The translations under genes and the position numbers were made by a program. Shown one piece after another: positions 56,048 to 64,000 of a stretch of 64,000 bases of DNA. Numbering within the stretch: the first letter of the stretch is position 1; every line of letters starts with the position of its first letter. Under the pieces are notes generated by a model. The model made no database searches. It was given only the letters and a program-made list of their open reading frames with translations, and was not told where the DNA came from. Origin of the DNA: Microglena sp. YARC (taxonomy: Eukaryota > Chlorophyta > Chlorophyceae > Chlamydomonadales > Chlamydomonadaceae); NCBI GenBank assembly GCA_022414725.1, contig CM039464.1, positions 11,942,968 to 12,006,967 on the forward strand, written 5' to 3'.

Positions 56048-56269
56048 GTACAAACACATGCGCTCCTTGATTCAGCCTTCATGTCCTGCCGTTCTAAGGC
56101 CGCCCCCTGACCGGTAAGCGTGGAAAACTTGGCAAGTCAGAAGAGCAAGTTGAAGCAAGTGACAGTGATAAGACATGCGTACTTAAAGTGTTGTTACATG
56201 CAGCAGCAACGCATGTGTACATTTTGACACTGCCTGGCGGCATACTTTGGCATATTAGCTGAACTGTAC

Positions 56270-56480
56270 ATTCCCTAAGTCCTAGGCGCGTCGCAAGCGA
56301 CGCGGAAAATTGGCTGAGAGAGTTGGCTATCGGAGCGACAGGTAGCACCGGAATCGAGTGCAGCAGACCGAAGCCAGGGTTTATGACAGGGCCAGGGACC
56401 AGTTAGGGCCAGGGTTTCTTGTAGTTGCACAGACGGTCAGACGGACAACGGGGTGACACTGGGGGCTCCCCCCACCACGA
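56270..56480 (+). repeat. Dispersed repeat family E
   Basis: AAGTCCTAGGCGCGTCGCAA then GCGACGCGGAAAATTGGCTG, ending GGGGGCTCC. Reverse-oriented relatives at 49420-49625 and 61730-61915. Confidence 0.55.
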
Positions 56481-56784
56481 AGGGGGGGCTCCGCTAAAAA
56501 GCACAGTTGAAGCCACCAAGTTCAAGTTTATAAACCCGATATAAGTGAATAATCCGTTAGGGGGTGTTTAAGAGGGTCAGGTGGTTAATCATGTGTATTC
56601 ATTGGGTTTATAACCAAACCTGTGGGTTTATGAGTTATAACTCATTACAGAGCCACACACAAGTTTCTGTGGTCAACATGTTAACCTAAGTACCCAACAT
56701 TCAATGTGGTTTGAAGCTGGAACTTCTGGGGTTCTGAGTAAACCAGCCATGGACTTGGTTAAGTTTGCCAACTCAGCAGGGTAT

Positions 56785-56930
56785 GTATGTTACAGTCCAA
56801 GGGTAGGCCAAATAGGCTTAAGGGACTTGCCCAACCGTGTTAGGAAGGGCTTAGAAGAAAAAGCACTAATGAACTGAACCCCAGACAGTCGTTTTACCGA
56901 CGGGAGCAGTAGCAGGGTACATCATGCCCT
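56785..56930 (+). repeat. Dispersed repeat family B
   Basis: ACAGTCCAAGGGTAGGCCAA and GGGACTTGCCCAACCGTGTT match the core; a poly-A-rich GAAGAAAAAGCACTAATG follows. Confidence 0.7.
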
Positions 56931-57084
56931 TTTGAATTCGTATGTGTTGGCCATCCAGCAGTGACTTTTCAAGATGAGCTCGAGATCCTGGATTTACACC
57001 TCTTCATCATGTCACACAACTTACAGATTGAATTATTCGCATTATAATGATGGTCCCACTTCAAGCCCGTGTGAGTATGTGTTG

Positions 57085-57260
57085 GAACGAACAACGAGCA
57101 GTGACGTTATGCAAGTGCTGGATTTCCATTTCCAATATCTTGATGAAAGAGCTGCATTTCCATTTCCAGTATCGTTATGAAAGTGCTGGTATTTCATTTT
57201 CATTTCCAGTATCGTTATGAAAGTGCTGGATTTCCATTTATATTTTCGGTATCTTCTAAG
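57085..57260. repeat. About 45-bp tandem repeat
   Basis: ATCGTTATGAAAGTGCTGGA and TTTCCATTTCCAGT recur about four times. Intergenic; no coding sequence that I can support in 56900-58500. Confidence 0.75.
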
Positions 57261-57989
57261 TGTGCTGGAAATCAAGCAGTCAACCCTGTCGAATGTGCGA
57301 GACTACGGTTTGTGCCATGCAAACCCACCAGCACAGGTCGAAGTGCCCAGCAGCTAAGCATAAGCATATGACAGCTGGCCGTTTATTAAACTCTCATGCC
57401 TGCCCCCCTGCGACCAGAACGCAATACTATCCTGACTACATGGCGGCCTCCTCCCCCCTTGCTTATTTCTCACCCACACAGCCCCCTCATCGCACACCAA
57501 CTCGTACAATCTGCCCCCAACCCCACCCCTTCCCTCTATGGTACACAGAGACCTCCCTCCCTCAATGACAGATCCCACCCGCCCTTACCACTACCGCCTG
57601 GCTCCACTACACAACCCACCCACAAACACACACAAGAGCGCTTGGCTGTAGTCTGCGTGGCTGCCCAATAGACCCTGCAACTCATTCCACCACCAGCTGC
57701 AGCACGATTGTATACCTGGAAGATGTGAGATAGCCACCCCCACTTCTACTTGCCCACCCTATTAGGCTACCCCTGGACTGTAGCACACATACAGCCCCCC
57801 CCCCCCCCCCCCCCCCCCCCCCAAACGCATACACAAACATATGCACACCCTCATACCCCCCCACCCTATGCCTAGACCTGGGAAGATATGAGATAGCCTG
57901 CCGCTCTGTCAAACAATGTGCATTGTACTGCACACCTCTTGCAATGCACACCACATTGCATGGGGCAGTATACAGAGTGTGTTGTGCGC

Positions 57990-58350
57990 CAGGTTGGCGC
58001 GTTGTATGTGATGTGTGCATGGGATGACATGTAGTGAAAGGTGTGTGCATGGGGCAACCTGTGGTATGCAGTGTGTGCATGGATTTACAATTGGAGCGTG
58101 TTGTGAGCATGGGCAGCATTTGGCAATCAGTACATGGACGGGTTGACATGTTGTTTGTGTGAGATACGTGTATGGGCTAACAGGTGATGTGAGGTGTATC
58201 CAGTGGGCAGCATGTGGTGTGTGGTGCGCGCAAGGGCTGACAGGTGGGGTACAGGGTATGCATGGGCTAGCATGTGGTGTGTGATGTGTGCATGGGCAGT
58301 CGGGCTGACAGGTGGTGAGTGGTGTAAGCATGGGAATGAAGCTGGTGAAT
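57990..58350. repeat. Minisatellite, about 35-38 bp unit, about 9 copies
   Basis: Units contain GTGTGTGCATGGGCTAACAG-like sequence followed by GTGGTGTG. A run of 29 C lies upstream at 57794-57822, and a family B fragment (reverse) at 57745-57795. Cys/His/Thr-rich minus-strand frames here are repeat artefacts. Confidence 0.75.
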
Positions 58351-58534
58351 GCAGCAAGGTGTGATCAAAATCCGATACTTATTGAGCCGCACTTCTCCTT
58401 GTTAGCATCAAAAATGAAGGTCCTTACTAGGGCTAGAGTCATAGAGAAATTCTGATCATCCCACAGCACCTGGTGAGTGCGATCCGATGGTGTCACGAAG
58501 TATATCCCTATATCCTCTTTCGTCCACTCCTGCA

Positions 58535-58834
58535 GTTCCAAGATGCAAACGCCTGGCATGAATATCGCATGCTAGTGGATTCGTACTGCTACTCGTACAA
58601 GTATATCAGCGTCCAGGTGGAAGAGCGCGCCGGACATTGGAAGAAACCGAGCTACGGATGGATTTCTTCGATCAACAAGATAGGGTGAAGAACGTAGGCG
58701 TGCATGGGGAGGGAAAGGAAGAATTGGTCCCCGTTAATGAACTCACGCTGGTTGTGCGAGCTGCACTGTTCGAAAGGGAGAGCGAACTAATTGAATTGGC
58801 GACTGAGCAGCAGGATAAGAGACAGGGCAGCTGA
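58535..58834 (+). CDS. Possible C-terminal exon of an unrecognised gene
   Basis: After CTCCTGCAG at 58535 one frame reads FQDANAWHEYRMLVDSYCYS and then KYISVQ; a second frame, possibly after the acceptor GTCCAG at 58616, reads RRTLEETELRMDFFDQQDRV, later ALFERESELIELATEQQDK, and stops at 58834. The second frame has a charged, helix-like composition typical of real protein. No upstream exon, start codon or homology is apparent. It lies 240 bp before the second rbcS and may be a relic or chance. Confidence 0.22.
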
Positions 58835-58973
58835 TGATTTGTCACGCTTGAGATCGTTCGAACTCGAATTGTGAGCCATGTGAAAAGGAGTAAATTTTCT
58901 ACGGACTCGCACAGCCAGCCCGGGGCATGGGCCAACGCACAACTGCTGGCTGTCCGACGCAGCCGCAAGATTG

Positions 58974-59018
58974 GGATAAACCCTCAAAGCCCTACTTTCA
59001 GTTGGGAATAAATACAGC
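58974..59018 (+). promoter_or_regulatory. rbcS promoter, copy 2
   Basis: CCCTACTTTCAGTTGG then GAATAAATACAGCGCAGC matches copy 1 almost exactly, except that the TATA box is AATAAATA here rather than TATAAATA. GATAAACC is retained upstream. The CACGTG of copy 1 is absent (CTCAAAGCC here), a possible basis for different regulation of the two genes. Confidence 0.7.
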
Positions 59019-59076
59019 GCAGCGGCGCATGCAAGTATCAATCCGCCCTACACACTACAGCAGTTGCTATCTCAAT

Positions 59077-60142
59077 ATGTGCGCCATGATGAAGTCCGCC
59101 GTCTGCTCCAAGGCCGCTGTGCGCGTTGCCCAGCCTACTGCCTCCTCCATGATGGTGTGGCAGCCCATGAACAACAAGCAGTTCGAGACCTTCTCGTGAG
59201 TACCCCCTTCTCTCCCCCCCCCCCCCCTCTTCCCCCCCCCCCCCCGCCTCCACCCCAACCCCATCCTGACCTCGTCGAAGCTCTCCTCTCCTCGCGACCT
59301 TGCGATTGCCTGCCCCGTCGCTTCTTCGATCTGATGCATGCAAAGCATCTTGTACCACAGCCCCCAGTCATCGTATTTTTAGATTCCCTCCCCATCTAGT
59401 CCCTAGATGTGCCTCGCTTGTTCTGTCCACTGCGTACTAGCAATGAGTGCATTAACGCTCGCTCGTTCTTCTATGCATTATCGGTCACCTCCGGATCTGC
59501 CTGAAATCAATCTTGGCCCTACTGCCCAGCGACACCTCCCATGTCACACCTCCATGTCTCGATCTTGTTACTGCCCGGCCTCGATAGCCTGCTTGCTCGC
59601 TGCGAAAGAGTGACAGCACATTCGCCCGCAGCTTAATTTGTGATGATGCTCCATAGCCCGCTTTCATGTCTGGTAGGTTGCTTGCTGGGACTTCCCCATC
59701 CCTACCAATATCATCTACACCATCTCCAATCTCCTGACCCTCTTTCCCTTTCACCTCTCGCAGTTACCTGCCCCCCCTGACCGACATGGAGATCTCTCGC
59801 CAGGTCGACTACCTGGTCAACAACGGCTACATCCCTTGCCTCGAGTTCGCTGACGAGAAGCAGGCTTACGTCTCCTCCGAGTCATGCATCCGTTTCGGTT
59901 CTCAGGCCGCCAACTACTATGACAACCGCTACTGGACCATGTGGAAGCTGCCCATGTTCGGCTGCACTGACCCCTCCGCCGTGCTGCGTGAGATCTCTTC
60001 CTGCAACCGCGCCTTCCCCAAGGCTTACGTGCGCCTTACTGCCTTCGACAACCAGCGCCAGGTCCAGATCGCCTCTTTCCTTGTGCAGAGGCCCGCTGGT
60101 GCCACTGACTACTGCCCCGTTGACAAGCGCTCCGTCGTTTAA
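59077..60142 (+). CDS. rbcS: RuBisCO small subunit, chloroplast precursor (copy 2)
   Basis: Two exons, 59077-59195 and 59764-60142, the same lengths (119 and 379 nt) and phase as copy 1, 165 aa. The mature protein is identical to copy 1. Exon 2 differs by a single silent base (TAC/TAT in NYYDN). Exon 1 differs more, all in the transit peptide: [20 protein letters not shown] versus MSAMMK...RAAQP. The intron interior is largely different and C-rich, but its last 60 nt before the acceptor are conserved. The pattern fits a tandem duplication with later homogenisation of exon 2 by gene conversion or strong constraint. Product and role as for copy 1. Confidence 0.97.
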
Positions 60143-60334
60143 GCTGCCTGGACAGAGATGAGTTGAGCTGGCTGTCTAATCGGTCGATTCGAGAAGAGTA
60201 GATATACACCTGATTCTAGTGCTGCAGCACTATTTTCTTAGATTAGTCATTTCGGACGCTGGTGATTCATCATAGATTAGGCATTTCGAACTCGTTATCA
60301 TAGATAGGACCCTGTACATAACCTTGGTGCTTCT

Positions 60335-60348
60335 TGTAAATGTTGTAA
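60335..60348 (+). terminator. TGTAA polyadenylation signals, rbcS copy 2
   Basis: Two TGTAA motifs at 60335-60339 and 60344-60348, about 195 nt after the stop. The second sits in TTGTAAATACCCAAGTTC, the context shared with copy 1. Confidence 0.75.
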
Positions 60349-61199
60349 ATACCCAAGTTCAGAATTGTGTCCCCTGCTCCCTGCTTCCTGGCCCACCCTT
60401 GATGAGGCCACTCTCCCCGCCGACCACGGTGCTGTGTACATACCTTAGGTTCGGCAGTTTTGCCAGTTGCATGCACCGATGGCATAACAAAAAGCCAGTC
60501 TAGACAAGAGTTTGGCATGTTATCTACAACTACCCTGTTACCGAGTTGGAACTTAGTCCAGCCTATCTATGCCACAACAGCAATCACAAACGAACACTAC
60601 TAGAACTGGTTGCATCTGTGAAACAGTTGCATCTCAACAGAAGAGGCCATTCTTTAACCCCTCAGCTGTCTGGCAAGCAAATGTGTTGACAGATGTATGT
60701 CCAATCAATTACCTACCAAATTCACCTCAGCTTGTCCAACTTCGTACAGAGCATAGAGTGCATGACGAAGCCGAGTTGATATCTGATCACGGAAGTGAAG
60801 GTTCAGGGGCGGAGGGGGTGGAAAAAACTGAAATAGTTGAAGGAGACCCCCCACCCCCCCCTCCCCAGGTTCACAAACTTGAACTTGGTTACATAGCTTC
60901 AGCCAGTAATTTGGCTGCTCGCCGTCTTCGGCCTAAAATGATAAGCTGGAAACGTCGAGCCTAAAAAGCCTGAGGGCTGACCCCCACCCCACCCCTAAAT
61001 ATAAATACCCTGTAAAAAACTTAGATAACGGTATGGATTCAGGGGGTTAACAACATGGCTCGACCCTCGGATTCGTAGTGCAGGGATTGCGTGATACCTT
61101 TGTAAAAAACGGTTTTGCACCTCCCCGCCCTGGTTGTTCAAGTACTCAAGGGCTGAACATTCTGGGTGGTCTCATAATTTCATTTGGGCCGTGGGGTGG

Positions 61200-61700
61200 T
61201 GGCTTTGGGTTGGAAAGTTTGCAGGTGGGAAGTTCTAAATCTAGACATACTTGTATTACGCACTACCTTGTGAGGTAGGTCTCGGATGAGATCATTAGGC
61301 ACCTCATGTTTCCCGCTCTCATCCCATGACTCCATGAGGAGTACATCCAAGTCTAGTACGCAGCTTTCTTCCTTCCCTGTGATCTAGAGCCTTCATCTCT
61401 AGGGCGCGTATCTGATGACTTTTTGCTATAGTAGTAAAAGAAAAGATGATTGGAGAAGCAGGGCAATTCAAAGCGCGCGCTTTTGAGCGCTGACTTTTTG
61501 ACCCCCTCTGCGCTTTAAGCGCAATTTTTTGCAACCCCTTGTGGGCGCTGCAAGCAATTTTGCGCTTTTTGCACTACAAAGCGCAATTTTTTGTTTTCAA
61601 TTGCGCTAAAGCGCTGGCCAATTTGGCCATTTGAAGTACCCTGTGGAGAAGGGGACTTATTCCACATTGTTCTAGTTAACTGGTTTAAGTTTCATAAATC
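61200..61700 (-). pseudogene. Non-LTR retrotransposon fragment carrying a MITE
   Basis: Matches 53290-53570 (TCTAAATCTAGACATA; ACCTTGTGAGGTAGGTCTC; GAAAAGATGAT; AACTGGTTTAAGTTTC) with many changes and no open frame. It is interrupted at 61459-61643. Confidence 0.7.
61459..61643. mobile_element. hAT-like MITE, 185 bp, inserted in a retroelement fragment
   Basis: Left end CAGGGCAATTCAAAGCGCGC, right end TTTGGCCATTTGAAGTACCC then TG: inverted complements over about 14 bp with mismatches. The perfect 8-bp duplication TGGAGAAG lies at 61451-61458 and 61644-61651. The interior consists of GCGCTTT/AAAGCGC blocks. The uninterrupted paralogue at about 53500-53520 (GATAGGAGAATAGGAC) shows the site before insertion. 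Confidence 0.88.
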
Positions 61701-61729
61701 TCACACCCCCTAGATTCACTCCGTGATCC

Positions 61730-61915
61730 GTCTGTGCGTCTGACCCCCCCCCCCCCCCCCTGAGACGCAGCCTGACACGCCAGCCAACTGATTTATAACT
61801 AACTAGCTACCGTCCGCTCCAAAGTCTATACCGCTGCCACCTGTCGTCCCGATAGCCAACACTCTCCGCCAATCTTCCACGTCGCTTGCAACGCTGCCAA
61901 GCACTAAGGTAAACA
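61730..61915 (-). repeat. Dispersed repeat family E
   Basis: GATCCGTCTGTGCGTCTGAC, a C run, and CCGATAGCCAACACTCTCCG then CCAATCTTCCACGTCGCTTG. This is the reverse complement of 56270-56480. The remainder of 61915-63180 is non-coding as far as I can see: a C-rich repeat at 62070-62135, a run of about 21 G at 62459-62479, and hairpins such as CCAGAGAGTTCTCTGG near 62830. Confidence 0.5.
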
Positions 61916-63187
61916 AATAAGCTGCTTTTCAGCACGGGTAAGGAAGTTTTTTCATATACCTATGCAGGAGTAAAAATGACCTGTCATCCAGCCTGCAGCA
62001 CGATTATTTAAGTTCGTGACCAAATCCTTAAAAAAATCACTGCATCCAGGTGTCATCCCTAAAAAACGAGAAGGGCTGCCCCCCCCCCCCCCCCCCCACC
62101 CCCCACCCCACCCCACCCCCACCCTAAATAGAAATGAGAGAAACGACTTGAAATAACATAAGGTTTCTGGATATTTACACTATGGCGCACACAATGGCAT
62201 CCTCATAATTCCCAAACAGGGATTGTGTGATATTCAAAAATCAGTTGTGCCCCCCTTTCACTTTCGCAGGGGGCGGCCAGGACCTAGAGTTCTTATAAGT
62301 TCAAACAAAACGGTAGCTCGGCAGTTTTCTCAGCGTGTTTAAGCTACACTTCCCCTTGGCGCTAGTCCCACCCAACAAAATGAGCCTAATTAAACACCAT
62401 AACACTTAGTGGTGGCTTAGATAATGGCTGTGTAGTGGGTTTCGGAGAGTGGGTTAGGGGGGGGGGGGGGGGGGGGGGGTCTGCAGAAGGGTCTCTTGAT
62501 CTCTTCACACTTTTTTGTGATGGGGCCTGGCCCTCCCCCCTCCCCTCTCATAACTTAAAAAAACTGGACGGTGTTTCTGAGTATGGCGGAATAGACCAGT
62601 CCAAACTGAGGGGACTGCTGCCTGCCGAAATCCACCGTACTCAGCACCACCGTCCAGTATGGGAGCGACTGCATCACCCCCCATCGCTGTCCCACCCAGG
62701 GACTCAGCTAGAGACGGCGGTCTCTATCAGAGGGGACGCGGTTTACGGGTCGGCGGTCCGTAGGCGGGCAGTGCCAGGGGGGGGGCCTGTTCGGAACTCG
62801 TGACCCACACTATCACCTGAAGTCGGAACCAGAGAGTTCTCTGGTCGGAACTCACCAGGCCGAGGGAACTCGTGACCCTCACTATCACCTGATTCACAAT
62901 ATCTGAATTTAATCCGAGCCTGGGCCGAGATTCAGGTCACAACAAATGCCCAGGACTGTTAGATCGAGACTAAGACTGTCAGGCATATCCCTCGAAAAAA
63001 GGAGCCTTGCATTAGTGGTGGCATCGTGAAGCATTGATCATGTATACTGGGGCACAAATGTGCCAAGTGGTGTGCCCGTGGTAGTTGTTTATACTACCAT
63101 TTTTACTCAACCTAGCAGCCTATATGTTGGACCATCGTCAGTAATATGAAGGGAGGCGTGCATGTAGTAGGACACAATGGTACTCAC

Positions 63188-63723
63188 ATTGCACTTCTCT
63201 CGCTTTCTTTTTGCTTCCTGGATCTTGTCGTACAGATAGATGAAAAAATCTGTTGCATCCTCGACCTTGACCTTCATTGAGTCTCTGTCACACTCTTTGC
63301 ACCACTCCTGCATGTACAACAGTAGCATGCATGAATTAGTATCAACGCGCACACGCCTGCAACCCCCCCCCACCACACCCACCCACCCACCCACACATAC
63401 CCACCCACACACACACTGACATGGGACAACCCCTCCTCCACACACACAGCCCAGCTTATCTAAAAACAGTAAACAAGCAGTGGCATGAAGGTAGGAGTAT
63501 TCACCTCAAATCTCTTGTAGCTGTAGTTGTAGGTCTTGCTAGTTCCAGGTTGCTGGGTTTCTTGTCGCCCTGCCACTAGCTTATCAGCCCGATCTGCTTT
63601 CCTGCTCGCGGCATCGTCTTCAATCGCGTTGCGCATGAGATCTGGATCCGTATTGTGCTCTTCAACATCATCGCCAGGGTCATCTTCAAAAACCTGGTCC
63701 AAGAGCTTCTGGAGCTCCCCCAT
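63188..63723 (-). CDS. Gene 5' part: tyrosine-recombinase-like N-terminal domain (Crypton-like?), partial
   Basis: Exon 1, 63723-63505 (73 codons from ATG in GGAGGTATGG), is acidic (LLDQVFEDDPGDDVEEHNTD) and ends KTYNYSYKRFE before GTGAAT. Exon 2, 63307-63188 (40 codons), reads EWCKECDRDSMKVKVEDATD then FFIYLYDKIQEAKRKREKCN before GTGAGT. Both junctions are phase 0. The joined stretch, with the pattern TYxxxYKRFEEWC followed by a helix-rich DATDFFIYL segment, resembles the SAM-like core-binding domain in front of tyrosine recombinases and Crypton-derived proteins. No catalytic domain is visible, and no further exon is found between 60200 and 63187. It could be a truncated element, a domesticated gene with a distant exon, or something else. 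Confidence 0.4.
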
Positions 63724-64000
63724 ACCTCCACCGGAGATCAGTTATGGTCCGTCGTCTATCTAGTCTATACAAATGGTGCAGCAGAGGAAGGAAGACGACG
63801 CTCAGAGAAGTTTGTGCTTGAATCTAAATTTGACCGTTCGGAGGTGTTGGTGGAATCTTTATGTCCCCGTTCGGAGTACAATGACTAAACAAATCCTTAT
63901 CACGCCCTACCGTTCGTACACCGACCCGTCATAGCAATACAATCGTCCGTAGGGTGGGTGATATTGCCCCGTTTTCGCTTTAGCCCCCTCTGGACCCCCC

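Noticed and set aside
62435..62803. 122-codon plus-strand frame
   Set aside because: Begins in a G run, with no domain or codon bias; small palindromes nearby suggest repeat DNA.

Overview
This is nuclear DNA of a green alga, most likely a chlorophycean. Two complete, spliced RuBisCO small-subunit genes (rbcS) carry algal-type mature sequences, and TGTAA, the chlorophyte polyadenylation signal, lies just downstream of both. Genes are split by long introns, and most of the window is tandem repeats, homopolymer G/C runs and small transposons. I cannot name the species.

Layout. (1) 1-9069, minus strand: a secreted-protein gene of unknown function. It starts with a signal peptide at 9069 and runs off the left edge. 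It was pieced together from short exons, with one phase gap and one 1-nt frame break. (2) 11510-22662, plus: a six-exon SET-domain (LSMT/SETD type) lysine methyltransferase with an acidic and RGG-rich tail. The model closes exactly at 698 aa. (3) 24554-44425, plus: a nine-exon SMG7/EST1-family nonsense-mediated-decay factor. The model closes exactly at 1586 aa. (4) 45.4-50.8 kb: intergenic DNA with a SINE, retroelement scraps and inverted-repeat elements. (5) 50946-51994 and 59077-60142, plus: tandem two-exon rbcS genes 8 kb apart, with identical mature proteins. Non-LTR retrotransposon debris, a solo LTR and hAT-like MITEs lie between and after them. (6) 63188-63723, minus: the first two exons of a gene resembling a tyrosine-recombinase N-terminal domain.

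The most unusual feature concerns splice junctions. In all three large genes the tandem repeats inside introns are mostly not random satellite. They are repeated copies of the adjacent exon edge together with its splice site. One SET-gene intron begins with about 45 copies of exon end plus donor and finishes with six copies of acceptor plus exon start. At least 14 exon edges in three genes show the same pattern, so introns have grown by reiterating splice junctions. In the two complete models, only the first donor joined to the last acceptor keeps the full frame, with one exception: exon 7 of the SMG7 gene has a second in-frame acceptor.

The mobile DNA is unusually easy to read. It includes a tRNA-derived SINE with a 15-bp target duplication, one SINE 3' region amplified into a 75-bp x 16 array, nested MITEs each with perfect 8-bp duplications, and a MITE and a solo LTR whose pre-insertion sites survive in paralogous fragments elsewhere in the window.
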